From NCBI RefSeq assembly GCF_039522665.1, contig NZ_BAAADV010000007.1, positions 1 to 64,000 of the forward strand: a DNA stretch of 64,000 nucleotides, read 5' to 3'. The stretch is from Natronoarchaeum mannanilyticum (lineage in GTDB: Archaea; Halobacteriota; Halobacteria; Halobacteriales; Natronoarchaeaceae). Made by a program: the position numbers and the translations under genes. The notes beneath the pieces are model-generated. The model was given only the letters and a program-made list of their open reading frames with translations, was not told where the DNA came from and did no database searches. Below, one piece after another: positions 42,236 through 51,380 of this stretch (the first letter of the stretch is position 1; every line of letters starts with the position of its first letter).

Positions 42236-43222
42236 CTATTTCGGCCAGCGCGGATCGATCGGCGCCTCGATCCGCTCGACGTCGTCCTCGGTCAGCGACA
42301 CGTCGAGCGCGGCGACGTTCTCCTCGAGGTGCTCGATCGTCCGGGGGCCGACGATCGGCGCGTCGACGACCTCCTTTTCGAGCAGCCACGCGAGGCTCAC
42401 TTGGGCCGGCGTGGCGTCGCGGTGGTCGGCGATCGCTTCGATCTCCTCGAGCACCTGCCAGTTCTCCTCGGTGAAGCGGTTCCGGGTGTGCTCGTCGGTG
42501 GCGGCCCGCCCCTCCTCCGGATCCGTGTCGCGGTCGTACTTGCCCGTCAGGAAGCCGCCCGCCAGCGGGCTCCACGGGATGACGCCGATCTCCTGATCCT
42601 CGCAGATCGGTAGCAGGTTCGCTTCCTCGTGGCGGTCGACGGCGTTGTACTCGGGCTGCATGCAGGTGAACCGCTCGTAGTTCTCGATATCGGCGCGGTA
42701 CAGCGCCTTCGAGAACTTCCAGCCCGGCATCGTGCTGGCGCCGACGTACCGGACCTTGCCCTCCTCTACCAGCGCGTCCAGCGCCGACAGCGTCTCCTCG
42801 ATCGGCGTGTCGTCGTCCCACCGGTGGATCTGGTAGAGGTCGACGTACTCCATATCCAGACGGTCGAGACTGGCCTCGATCTGGTCGCGGATGTGCTTTC
42901 GCGAGAGACCCTGCTTGTTCGGTCCCTCGCCCATCTCGCCGAACACTTTCGTCGCGACGACGAGCTCGTCGCGGTCGTACTCGGCGAGCGCGCGCCCGAG
43001 GATCTCCTCGCTTTCGCCGCGCGAGTAGACGTTGGCCGTGTCGAAGAAGTTGATCCCCAGCTCGATCGCCCGGTCGATGATCTCGCGGCTCTGGGCTTCG
43101 TCCCCGATCATCCACGGTTCGTCGCTGCCGAAGTTCATGCAGCCGAGGCAGAACTCCGATACTTCGAGTCCGGTCGAGCCGAGCCGCGTGTACTCCATCT
43201 CGTCGACGCCGAGTTTCGTCAT
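42236..43222 (-). CDS. aldo/keto reductase
   Basis: NAD(P)H-dependent reductase with a TIM barrel, 328 residues from the chosen ATG. The tetrad elements are present: Asp-Tyr in FFDTANVYSRGESE, Lys in VVATKVFG and His in LYQIHRWDDDTPIEETL. The C-terminal coenzyme loop GPRTIEHLEENVAAL is typical. Three in-frame ATGs compete (43237, 43222 and 43198); family alignment slightly favours 43198 (MEYTRLGSTGLEVSEF), and no TATA box decides it. Convergent to flpA. Confidence 0.92.
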   Translation of the reverse strand: MTKLGVDEMEYTRLGSTGLEVSEFCLGCMNFGSDEPWMIGDEAQSREIIDRAIELGINFFDTANVYSRGESEEILGRALAEYDRDELVVATKVFGEMGEGPNKQGLSRKHIRDQIEASLDRLDMEYVDLYQIHRWDDDTPIEETLSALDALVEEGKVRYVGASTMPGWKFSKALYRADIENYERFTCMQPEYNAVDRHEEANLLPICEDQEIGVIPWSPLAGGFLTGKYDRDTDPEEGRAATDEHTRNRFTEENWQVLEEIEAIADHRDATPAQVSLAWLLEKEVVDAPIVGPRTIEHLEENVAALDVSLTEDDVERIEAPIDPRWPK

Positions 43223-43328
43223 GGGCTGTGGTACCACGCCGCGACAAAAAGCGTCGGGGTAGCGGTAGCCGCGGGTCGTCCGCGCCCGTTCCGCCCGCTA
43301 CGGTCGCTCCAACCGTTCGCCCGCCCCG

Positions 43329-44393
43329 TCAGCGAACGGGCGCCGGCGGTTCGTCGCGGCCGATCCTGATCTCGTGGGCCTCGACGGCCTCGTAGGCCGC
43401 GACCTGCCCGCCGATATCGACGCGCCTGTCGCCGGTGTCGACGGTCAGGCCGGCGACCTCCTCGTTGGTCTCGAACGACACGTCGACGATCCGACCCTTG
43501 ACCAGGCGCGACTCGCCCGTCTCGACGTCGCGTCCCTCGATCGTCGCGTACATCTCGCCCTCGACCTCGAGCAGGTCCTTGACGCATCGACGGATCGACG
43601 CGTACCGCCGGGGGAACGGCCGATCGGCGCCGTCCTCCGCGAGCGTCTCCATCGCGGTCGTCCACAGCACCGTCCCGTAGAACCCGGAGATGAGAAAGCC
43701 CAGCGCCGAGCGGTTGAAGATCACGCCGTAGCGGTCCCGGTCGTTGTCCCGGATCGCGTCCTGGGTCGCGTAGATCGAGTGCTCGCCGTCCGCGACCGCG
43801 ATCACCGGCGTCGTGATGCCGCGGCGCGCCCGCGCGGCCGTGCAGACTTCGAGGTAGTCGAACTCGTCGGCGCTCGGCGCGTCGCGCGCCGGCGTCAACA
43901 ACAGGTCGATGCTGACGCCGTCGGCTCGCTGGGCGGCAAGTTCGTCCTCGTACCGCTCCAGCAGCTCCGGCGTCAGCGAGAGCGCGAGTTCGTACTCCGC
44001 GGACTCGATCACCTCCTCGACGTACCGGAGGATCGTCGACCGGGACTTCACGAGCGAGACGGCCTCGGTGTCCCGCGCCGGCGCGGTGTACCGGGCCTCC
44101 AGTTCGTCGATCATGTCCGTCAGCGACGTTCGCACGTCCGAGAACGCGTCGGCGGGATCGACGGCGATGATCTTCATCGGCCGCGACTCGCGGAGTTCCA
44201 CCAGCCCGCGGTCGCTGAGGCTTCGCACCGTGTCGTACACCCGCGGCTGCGGGATATCCGTTCGTTCGGCGATCTCGCTGGCGGTCAGCGTTCCGTGTTC
44301 CATCACCGCCAGGTACGCGTCGATCTCGTACTCGCCGAGGTCGAAGCGATCGCCGACGCGTTTCATCGTCACGCGCAGGTCGTCGGAGCTCAT
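43329..44393 (-). CDS. TrmB-family transcription regulator
   Basis: A 354-residue sugar-sensing type regulator. The N-terminal winged helix runs from [38 protein letters not shown] with the recognition helix PQPRVYDTV. The middle is a phospholipase D-like fold and the C-terminal part is the TrmB effector domain with [12 protein letters not shown] and VGGYE-like segments ([18 protein letters not shown]). A TATA-like AATAAAT element on the reverse strand near 44418-44426 fits the ATG at 44393. It lies just upstream of the aldo/keto reductase on the same strand. Its effector sugar is unknown. Confidence 0.92.
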   Translation of the reverse strand: MSSDDLRVTMKRVGDRFDLGEYEIDAYLAVMEHGTLTASEIAERTDIPQPRVYDTVRSLSDRGLVELRESRPMKIIAVDPADAFSDVRTSLTDMIDELEARYTAPARDTEAVSLVKSRSTILRYVEEVIESAEYELALSLTPELLERYEDELAAQRADGVSIDLLLTPARDAPSADEFDYLEVCTAARARRGITTPVIAVADGEHSIYATQDAIRDNDRDRYGVIFNRSALGFLISGFYGTVLWTTAMETLAEDGADRPFPRRYASIRRCVKDLLEVEGEMYATIEGRDVETGESRLVKGRIVDVSFETNEEVAGLTVDTGDRRVDIGGQVAAYEAVEAHEIRIGRDEPPAPVR

Positions 44394-44478
44394 ACACTAC
44401 CACCGGACCTCTCGCGGTAAATGATTTATTGAAAGCGGAGTAGCACTCGGTTGTCGAACGCCGTTGTCCCGCGACCCG

Positions 44479-46233
44479 TCACTCGGCGTCGTCGGACGCC
44501 GTCGCGGCGGGGATACGGACGATCACGGTCGTCCCCTCATCGCAGGCGATATCGACCGTTCCGCCGGCCTGCGAGACGATCCAGTCGGTCAGCCACAGGC
44601 CGAGACCGCCGGTGTGGTGGAGCGGGTCGATCTCCCGTTCGCCGGATAGCACGGCTCGCTCCTCGGATGGAACGCCCGGGCCGTCGTCGGAGACGCGGAG
44701 TTCGACGACGTCCGCGTTCGCTGCGGTGCGCCCGACCTCGCGGATCGGTTCGGTCGGCTCGCCGGTTCGTTCGGCCGCGCCCGTCGACGCCGCGTCGCGG
44801 TGCGACCAGTTCCACCGGAGGGCGTTCGACTGCACTGCGGTTTCGTCGCCGGCGCAACCGTCGACGCGCGCGACCGAGACGCGCACGTTCGGCGCGGGGC
44901 CGGCGTGGTCGACGGTGTTCGCGAGCAGTTCGTCGACCACCGTCGCGAGCTCGCCCCCGATCGACGCCCGCGCCGCCTCGGGCGCTTCGATCTCGACGGC
45001 GGCATCCGGATGATCCGTCCGGAACGCCGCCACCCGCTCTCTGACGACGTCCGCGACGTCGACCGGGGTTCCGACGCCCGTTCGATCGTCGGTGATCAGC
45101 GCCTCCGTCTTCCGGGCCCGACCGCTGAGGTGGAGCAGCTCCTCGGCGGCCGATCGGATCTCGGCGGCGTGGCCATCGTCCCGGTCGTCATCCGCGTCGA
45201 TCAGGTCAGCGCGCCCGACGATGACGTTGAGCGAGTTCCGCAGATTGTGCCGGAGCAGCCTGTTGAGGACGAGCAGCATCTGCTCGCGGCGCGCGAGCGT
45301 CTCGGTCAGCCGGTTGACGCTCGCGCCGATCTCCGACCACTCCGTGCTCCCCGTGAGTTCGACGCGACGATCGTACTCCCTGGCCTCGATGCGTCTGAAC
45401 TGATCGCGCAGCCGCTCGGCCTGTCTGATGTCCGATCGGTAGATCCAGAGGCCGAACAGCGCGACCGCCCCGAGCATCACGATGCCGGCGACGCCCTGTG
45501 CGACGGCGAGGCGTCGAACCTGCGCCGTGACGCTCGACTGGCGGCGGTCGACGGTGACTGTCCAGCCGGTGGTGTGGACGATCGCCCGGCCGTCGACCGT
45601 CGAGTCGATCGCCTCGTCGCCCGCGTACAGCGTCGTTCCGTCGTTCACGATCCGAACCTGCGTGTCCGGGTCACTCTGTCCCTCGATCGGATCGAACAGC
45701 GCGCTTCCCGAGAGATGGAACGCCCCGTTCAGCGTCCCCACGATCTCGCCGTCCGATCGGATCGGCGCGCTCACGACGACGATCCGGTTGCCCGTTCTGG
45801 CCGTGAACGGGTCACTGACGTACACTCTTCCGTCCAGCGCCGCCCGAACGTAGGGTCGATCGCTGAAGTCCTCGCCGACGGGAGCGCCCCCGGTCCCGTC
45901 CTCGTTCGCGAGCGCCGTCATCGTCCCGTTGGCCGCGACGACGGACACGCCCTCGAAGTCGGTCTGTGTCCTGATCGTCGCGATTCGCTCGTTACGCGTG
46001 GCGTCGTCCGCGTCGACGAGTTCGGGGTGATCGGCCGCGATCTCGATCGACTGTCGCTTCTCGACGAGCTGGCGGTCGATCGTCGACGCCGCCAGATCGG
46101 CCTGCTCCGTGGCGTCTTCGCTGGCCGAGGCCACGGCGGCGTCTCGCTGGGAGTCGAAGGTGACGACGAGCACTCCGGCGATCGTCAGCGCGACGAGCAC
46201 GAACGCCAACAGGAACTTTCGCCGGAGTTGCAT
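44479..46233 (-). CDS. membrane sensor histidine kinase with Cache-like sensor
   Basis: A 584-residue kinase. It has a membrane helix near residues 6-26 (FLLAFVLVALTIAGVLVV), an extracellular double-Cache-like sensor (residues 35-250, with GEDFSDRPYVRAAL and GRVYVSDPFTARTGNRIVV), a second helix around 262-285, a HAMP region, the HisKA H-box LLRHNLRNSLNVIVG and an ATPase core with VVDELLANTVDHAG (N box), VSDDGPGVP and GGLGLWLTDWIV. No response regulator gene is adjacent. The TATA at about 46264-46270 fits the ATG at 46233, not 46317. The ligand is unknown. Confidence 0.9.
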   Translation of the reverse strand: MQLRRKFLLAFVLVALTIAGVLVVTFDSQRDAAVASASEDATEQADLAASTIDRQLVEKRQSIEIAADHPELVDADDATRNERIATIRTQTDFEGVSVVAANGTMTALANEDGTGGAPVGEDFSDRPYVRAALDGRVYVSDPFTARTGNRIVVVSAPIRSDGEIVGTLNGAFHLSGSALFDPIEGQSDPDTQVRIVNDGTTLYAGDEAIDSTVDGRAIVHTTGWTVTVDRRQSSVTAQVRRLAVAQGVAGIVMLGAVALFGLWIYRSDIRQAERLRDQFRRIEAREYDRRVELTGSTEWSEIGASVNRLTETLARREQMLLVLNRLLRHNLRNSLNVIVGRADLIDADDDRDDGHAAEIRSAAEELLHLSGRARKTEALITDDRTGVGTPVDVADVVRERVAAFRTDHPDAAVEIEAPEAARASIGGELATVVDELLANTVDHAGPAPNVRVSVARVDGCAGDETAVQSNALRWNWSHRDAASTGAAERTGEPTEPIREVGRTAANADVVELRVSDDGPGVPSEERAVLSGEREIDPLHHTGGLGLWLTDWIVSQAGGTVDIACDEGTTVIVRIPAATASDDAE

Positions 46234-46493
46234 CCGTGGCTTGGTGTTTCGATTCTCGACAGGGATATAGTTTCGCGTCACCGGGGCTCTCGACCGCTCA
46301 GGCTTGTAGCCCGACATTCGGTGAAGCCGCGGATCGAGACGGGCTCGATGGGACTGCAGGCGACTAACCGGGGCTCACGGGGATGGTTAGGCCACCCGCC
46401 GAGTGTCGGTGACGCCTGCGTAACGCTAAAGAGTCGAACACGCCTTTGTTCGGACAAGAATGAGTACCGGATTCGTCTCTCTGAGGTGGTTCC

Positions 46494-47186
46494 GTGGGGG
46501 TTGAAATCAAGGAGTCGCGGGTCTCCGCCGAGGAGTTCGCGGACATGTCCGAGTTCGTCTACGAGTATCTCGCCGCCAGCGTCGAGAACGAGGACGAGGG
46601 CGGACGGATGCGCTGGTACCCCTGGCACTCCGCCGACTACCGGCACAACCACATCCTGAACGTCGTCGAGCTGGCCGAGGAGATCGCGCGCGCCGAGGGC
46701 GCCGACGTCGACGTCGCGCGGGTCGCCGCGCTGTTCCACGACGTCGCCAAGCTCGACGCCGATCAGGACGTCCACGCCGAGGAGGGCGCACGGGTCGCCC
46801 GACAGTACCTCGAGAACCGCGGGGAGTACCCCGAATCGTTCGTCGACGAGGTCTGTCGAGCCGTCCGCGACCACTCCTACCAGGGCGACCTGACCGACCT
46901 GCCCCTCGAAACGCGGTGCGTGATCGAGGCTGACCTGCTCGACAAGGTCGGCGCCAACGGCACGGCGCTGATGCTGCTGCGCATGGGGTACGAGGCCCGG
47001 ACGCACATGGACGCCGGCCAGATGGTCGAGCGCGTGCTCGAACGCGGGCGGGACGCCGCCGAGCGCGTCGAGACCGACGCCGCGGAGGGGATCGCCCACC
47101 GGCGGCTCAAGCGCGTCCGCTGGTTCCAGGAGTGGCTCGACGACGAGGTCGCCGCGATCGACGTCGACGACAGTCTCCCCGACTGA
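46494..47186 (+). CDS. HD-domain phosphohydrolase
   Basis: A 230-residue protein with the HD metal motif: YRHNHILNVVELAEEIA, then ALFHDVAKLDADQDVHAEEGARVA, and further HSYQGDLTD. This layout (H...HD...D) matches stand-alone HD hydrolases acting on nucleotides or phosphorylated small molecules. The GTG start at 46494 gives MGVEIKESRVSAEEFAD. It is divergent from the sensor kinase across 260 bases of non-coding sequence. Substrate unknown. Confidence 0.88.
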   Translation: MGVEIKESRVSAEEFADMSEFVYEYLAASVENEDEGGRMRWYPWHSADYRHNHILNVVELAEEIARAEGADVDVARVAALFHDVAKLDADQDVHAEEGARVARQYLENRGEYPESFVDEVCRAVRDHSYQGDLTDLPLETRCVIEADLLDKVGANGTALMLLRMGYEARTHMDAGQMVERVLERGRDAAERVETDAAEGIAHRRLKRVRWFQEWLDDEVAAIDVDDSLPD

Positions 47187-47301
47187 CGGGCTGTCGTACC
47201 GGAAGAAAAGCCTCTCGCGACGAGACCTCGCCCGTTAGCCGTCGCGGAAACAGCCGCGCGTTCCGTCTTTCGGCGCCGAGCGCGACCGGGTCGGTTCCCG
47301 C

Positions 47302-48540
47302 TCAGATCCCCTGGCCCATCAGGTGACTGCGGAGCACGTCGTCGGACTTCGAGCCCGCGCCGGTGTTGAGCACGACGACCGTGTCCGAGTCGTCGAACTC
47401 GCCGCGCCGCGAGAGCTCCCAGGCGCCGCTGACTGCCGCGGCGGCGCTGGCGCCGACTTCCAGCCCCTCGTTGGCGGCGACGGCGACCGCGCTGTCCAGG
47501 ATGTCGGGGTCCTCGGTCGCGACGGCGCCGCCGCCCGACTCCGCGACGGCGTCGAGCGCGAGCGAGCCGCCCGGCGGGTCGGGGATCTCGATGCCGCCGC
47601 AGATCGTGTCGGGGTACTCGACCGGCTCGACCTCGTCGCGACCCGCCTCCCAGGCGTCGACGATCGGCGCGCAGCCGGCCGCCTGCGCGGCGTAGATCGC
47701 CGGCGTCTCGTCGATCAGCCCGAGTCGCTCCAGTTCCGTCGCGGCCCGGTGGACGCCGACGGCCCCGACCCCGGCGCCGGTCGGCACGACGACGGCGTCG
47801 GGAAGCTCCCACGCCAGCTGTTCGACGATCTCGAACAGCGCCGTCTTCGCGCCCTCGTGGCGGTACGGCGTCGCGAACCAGCCCAGATCGTGCCACCCTT
47901 CCTCCTCGATCGACTCCGCAGCGGCCTCCAATGCGTCGCCGACTCGCCCGCCGACGACGGTCATCTCGCCGTCGTGGACGTTCACCATCGCCTTGTTCGT
48001 AAACGTCGCGCGCGAGGGGACGAACACCTCGGCGTCGAGGCCGGCGCGGGCGGCGTACGCCGCCGCGGACTGCCCGCCGTCCCCGGTCGACGCCAGCGCG
48101 ACCGTGTCGACGCCGCGCTCGCGGGCCGCCGTGACGGCAACGGACTGTCCTCGATCGGCCGTCGATCCGGTCGGGTTCCGTCCGTCGTCTTTGACGTACA
48201 GCTCGCCGACGCCGAGCTCGTCCGCGAGCGACGCGGCCTCGACCAGCGGCGTCCCGCCCTCGTCGATGCTCACCGCAGCCGACCGTTCGAACGGCAGCAG
48301 CTCGCGGTAGCGCCACTGGCTGCCGAACGGCCGGTCGGCGAGCGTCTCCCTGTCGAGGTCGATCGCGTCGTAGTCGTAGGTCGGCGCGAGCGCGCCGCCG
48401 CAGTCGGGACAGCGGCCGGCCGTCTCGTCCTCCTGACGAACTTGCGAGTCAGGGCTCGACGAGCTTCGCTCGTCGGCGGCGTCGAACCGCTCGCCGCACT
48501 CCTGACACTCCAGCCCGGCGAAGGCGTCGCTGGTTTGCAT
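47302..48540 (-). CDS. threonine-synthase-like protein lacking the PLP lysine
   Basis: A 412-residue fold-type II PLP-enzyme-like protein, clearly related to threonine synthase: an N-terminal zinc ribbon (LECQECGERF ... GRCPDCGGALA), the GGTPLVEA strand and a full two-domain core. The catalytic motif, normally PTGSFKDR with the PLP-binding Lys, reads PTGSTADR at residues 123-130, so the lysine is alanine (codon 48157-48159) and the Phe is Thr. The usual ASTGN loop is ASTGD (Asp154). No frameshift explains this; the flanking frame is intact. It is either a dead paralogue, a regulator or an enzyme without PLP. It converges on the HD gene. Confidence 0.85.
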   Translation of the reverse strand: MQTSDAFAGLECQECGERFDAADERSSSSPDSQVRQEDETAGRCPDCGGALAPTYDYDAIDLDRETLADRPFGSQWRYRELLPFERSAAVSIDEGGTPLVEAASLADELGVGELYVKDDGRNPTGSTADRGQSVAVTAARERGVDTVALASTGDGGQSAAAYAARAGLDAEVFVPSRATFTNKAMVNVHDGEMTVVGGRVGDALEAAAESIEEEGWHDLGWFATPYRHEGAKTALFEIVEQLAWELPDAVVVPTGAGVGAVGVHRAATELERLGLIDETPAIYAAQAAGCAPIVDAWEAGRDEVEPVEYPDTICGGIEIPDPPGGSLALDAVAESGGGAVATEDPDILDSAVAVAANEGLEVGASAAAAVSGAWELSRRGEFDDSDTVVVLNTGAGSKSDDVLRSHLMGQGI

Positions 48541-48801
48541 GCTCGTCGATTTCGGTGCCGGACCCTAAGCCCTGTTCATCCGTCGGAGTTCGCTCTCGGG
48601 ACGTTCCCGGCGCGTCGTCACCATCGCCGATTTGATATAGCGATCTCCAATTTATCCGTCGTCCCAGCACCGGCTCGTACCTCGCCAAAATCACACTGCG
48701 GAGCGGGACGGGCGGACCGGTTCGAGAGTTCGCGGCCGAAAGCCGTCCTGCGCGCAGCCGACACGCGTGAAGTTTTGACCCGGGAGTCCCAACGGAGCGG
48801 T

Positions 48802-50073
48802 ATGTCAACCGACCAGCGCGTGATCGTGGCCGGCGCGGGCCTCTCGGGGCTCGTCGCCGCCCGGCATCTCGCGGACGCCGGCGTCGACGTCGAGGTCGTC
48901 GAGCGCGAAGAGGAGGTGGGCGGTCGCGTGCGGACCACTCGGAAGGACGGCTTCGTGATGGATCGGGGCTTCCAGGTGCTGTTCACCGCCTACCCCGCCG
49001 CGCAGCGCGAACTCGACTACGACGCCCTGAACCTGCGGTACTACACGCCGGGCGCCTGCATCGCTCGCGACGGCGAGCGTTCGATCCTCTCCGATCCCCT
49101 GCGGGATCGCTCGGCGCTGCTGTCATCGGCGCTCAACACCGAAGTTTCGATGACGGATAAAGTTCGGACGCTGAAACTCAGCCGGGAGCTGGCCGGGAAG
49201 TCGCCGACGGCGATCTTCAGCGGTAGCGACCGATCTATCCGGGAGTACCTCCGCGATCGGGGCTTCTCCGAGCGGTTCGTCGAGAACTTCGCGGCGCCCT
49301 TTTACGGCGGCATCACGCTCGATCGATCGCTCTCATCGTCCAGCACGGTGTTCGAGTACACGTTCAAGATGCTCTCGGAGGGTCGGATCGCGGTTCCCGC
49401 AGACGGGATGGGCGCGATCCCCGAGCAGCTCGCCGAGCGCGCCCGCGAGGCCGGCGTGACCGTCATGACCGACACGGAGGTCGAGTCGGTCGACGCAGAC
49501 GACGCCGAAGCGGAGGTGTCCGTCGGCGGCGAGACCAGAACCGCCGACGCCGTCGTCGTCGCGACCGATCCGCCGACGGCTCGCGATCTGACCGGCGTCG
49601 AATCGATCCCGACCGACGGCGAGGGCTGCGTCACGCAGTACTACTCGATGCCTCGATCGGAGTCGCTCGACGCCGGCAAGCGCCTGATCCTCAACGCCGG
49701 CGGCGAGGACCCGAACCACGTCGTCGTCAACTCGGAGATCGCGCCCGAGCACGCGCCGGAGGATCGTCACCTCGCGAGCGCGACGTTCCTCGGCGATCGC
49801 GACGAGCAGCCCGCACGCTTCGACGACATGACGCGGCGCGCGCTGTCGTCGTGGTACCCGGAGCACTCGTTCGCGGACTTCGAGCTTCTGGGGACCGAAC
49901 GCGTCCCGTTCTCGCAGTTCGCCCAGCCGCCGGGCAGTCTCGACGATCTCCCGAGCGTCGACGCGCCCGCCGGGCGGTGTTACCTCGCCGGCGACTACAC
50001 CCGCTGGTCGTCGATCCAGGGCGCGATGGAGAGCGGTCGGGACGCCGCCCAGACCGCGCTGGCGGATCTCTGA
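48802..50073 (+). CDS. FAD-dependent amine-oxidase-fold oxidoreductase
   Basis: A 423-residue flavoprotein. The N-terminal dinucleotide motif VIVAGAGLSGLVAARHLADAG is followed by VVEREEEVGGRVRTTRKDGFVMDRGFQV, the signature of phytoene desaturase and protoporphyrinogen-oxidase-like FAD enzymes, and the C-terminal LAGDYTRWSSIQGAMESG closes the FAD site. Haloarchaea use relatives for carotenoid (bacterioruberin) desaturation, but the closer likeness here is to the general NAD(P)/FAD-dependent oxidoreductase group, so the substrate is left open. Start at the ATG 48802; a long upstream in-frame extension is antisense shadow. Confidence 0.88.
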   Translation: MSTDQRVIVAGAGLSGLVAARHLADAGVDVEVVEREEEVGGRVRTTRKDGFVMDRGFQVLFTAYPAAQRELDYDALNLRYYTPGACIARDGERSILSDPLRDRSALLSSALNTEVSMTDKVRTLKLSRELAGKSPTAIFSGSDRSIREYLRDRGFSERFVENFAAPFYGGITLDRSLSSSSTVFEYTFKMLSEGRIAVPADGMGAIPEQLAERAREAGVTVMTDTEVESVDADDAEAEVSVGGETRTADAVVVATDPPTARDLTGVESIPTDGEGCVTQYYSMPRSESLDAGKRLILNAGGEDPNHVVVNSEIAPEHAPEDRHLASATFLGDRDEQPARFDDMTRRALSSWYPEHSFADFELLGTERVPFSQFAQPPGSLDDLPSVDAPAGRCYLAGDYTRWSSIQGAMESGRDAAQTALADL

Positions 50074-50112
50074 TCGGCTCCGAGCGACCGGTGCGACGGC
50101 GCCGCGACCCGC

Positions 50113-50565
50113 TCACTCGCGTTCGAGCAGGTCCTCGTACTCGGACGACTGCGCTCTCGATCGGTCGTCCGTACGCGACCCGTCTCGGCTGTCGGTTGTC
50201 GCTTCGCCGTCCTCCTGCGAGAGCACTCGATCGAGTCGGCGTTCGAACTCGGCCTCGCCGATCTCCCCGGCGGCGTACCGCCGCTTGAGCGTCTCGACGG
50301 GGTCCTCGGGGCGTTCGGCCGGCTCGCCGTCGCCCGCGTCGGCGTCGGCGCCGACGAGCCAGTCCGCGATCTCCTCGCCGAATAGCAACAGCAGCGGCGT
50401 CAGGAGGAACCAGCCGACGATCGGGATGCTCGTGACCAACAGCCCCGCCAGCACCTCGGGGAGCACCGCGCCGCTCACCGCGACCAGCGACGTCAGCGGG
50501 AGCGTCACGACGGCGACGACCAGCCAGAGCTTCTCGGCCACGAACTCGTGGCTCACGTCGACCAT
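50113..50565 (-). CDS. SHOCT-domain membrane protein
   Basis: A 150-residue protein with two membrane helices (LWLVVAVVTLPLTSLVAVSG and LAGLLVTSIPIVGWFLLTPLLLLFG). An acidic linker leads to a SHOCT domain near residues 90-115 (DPVETLKRRYAAGEIGEAEFERRLD), the short oligomerisation element found at the C-terminus of many haloarchaeal membrane proteins. The tail is rich in Asp, Arg and Ser. Function unknown. It converges on the FAD oxidoreductase gene. Confidence 0.85.
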   Translation of the reverse strand: MVDVSHEFVAEKLWLVVAVVTLPLTSLVAVSGAVLPEVLAGLLVTSIPIVGWFLLTPLLLLFGEEIADWLVGADADAGDGEPAERPEDPVETLKRRYAAGEIGEAEFERRLDRVLSQEDGEATTDSRDGSRTDDRSRAQSSEYEDLLERE

Positions 50566-50633
50566 GAGAGGTACTCTCTCGCGGAGGCAGTAACTACTGA
50601 CGGTCGCGCGGCGGAAGCCGTCGCCGCCCGAGC

Positions 50634-51380
50634 CTACAGCATCGACCGCAACTCGTCGAGCGGCGGGAACCAGAACGTCTCCGCGGCGTCGTCGTCGCGG
50701 ACGATCGGCCGGAACGCGCTGGAGCGGTCGAGCAGCGGCGACTGGAACCCGTCGGACCGGGCGCGGTTCACGAGCGTCCCGGGAGCGAGTCGGTTGAACG
50801 CGGGCACGACCAGCACGTCGGCCCCGCCGCGGACGCCTTCGCCGAACAGGTAGCAGGGGTGGCGCTTGCCCTCGATCCTGATCGCCGGATGATCGTGGCC
50901 GCAGACGTACAGTTCGGCGTCCGCGCCGGGCTGCTCGTGGCCGTGGAGGACGACGGCGTCGATGCCGGACAGTCGGTACTCGTCCGCGACTGTCGCGGCG
51001 TCGGCGAGTTCACCGGCGACCTCGGTCGCCGCGGCGTCGCCCCCGATCACGCTGTCGAGCATCGTGTCGTGGTTCCCGGTCGTGACGACGAACTCGGCGC
51101 CGGCGTCCGCGACGAGCTCGGCGAGATCCGCGAACGTCGTCGCGACGCCGCGGGGAACCCGGTCGAAGGAGTGGAGCGCGTCGCCGGCGACGACGAACTC
51201 GCTCGGCTCGAACCTCGACAGGAGCGCCTCGATCCGGTCGAGCAGATCGTCGGACTCGCCCAGGGGTAGCTCGACGTTCGAGCTCCGGTCCCGGCCGACG
51301 TGCAGGTCAGCGCAGACGAGCGCGTCCGCTGCGGGCAGGTACAGCGATCGGTCGCGAAACGAGGCGTCGGGCGGCGCCAT
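50634..51380 (-). CDS. metallophosphoesterase, YfcE/MJ0037-like
   Basis: A 248-residue calcineurin-like phosphoesterase. The metal motifs appear in order: ALVCADLHVGRD (DxH), VVAGDALHSFD (GDxxD variant), TTGNHDTML (GNHD), VLHGHEQP and VCGHDHPAIRI (GHxH). Members are often annotated as DNA-repair or phosphodiesterase proteins next to large helicases; here the neighbour is artA, whose stop codon abuts this start (TGAATG), so co-transcription is nearly certain. The substrate is unknown. Confidence 0.9.
   Translation of the reverse strand: MAPPDASFRDRSLYLPAADALVCADLHVGRDRSSNVELPLGESDDLLDRIEALLSRFEPSEFVVAGDALHSFDRVPRGVATTFADLAELVADAGAEFVVTTGNHDTMLDSVIGGDAAATEVAGELADAATVADEYRLSGIDAVVLHGHEQPGADAELYVCGHDHPAIRIEGKRHPCYLFGEGVRGGADVLVVPAFNRLAPGTLVNRARSDGFQSPLLDRSSAFRPIVRDDDAAETFWFPPLDELRSML

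Noticed and set aside
47323-48801. Long upstream extension of the FAD oxidoreductase frame.
   Set aside because: It is antisense to the threonine-synthase-like gene and lacks a plausible domain; the conserved FAD motif begins right after the ATG at 48802.
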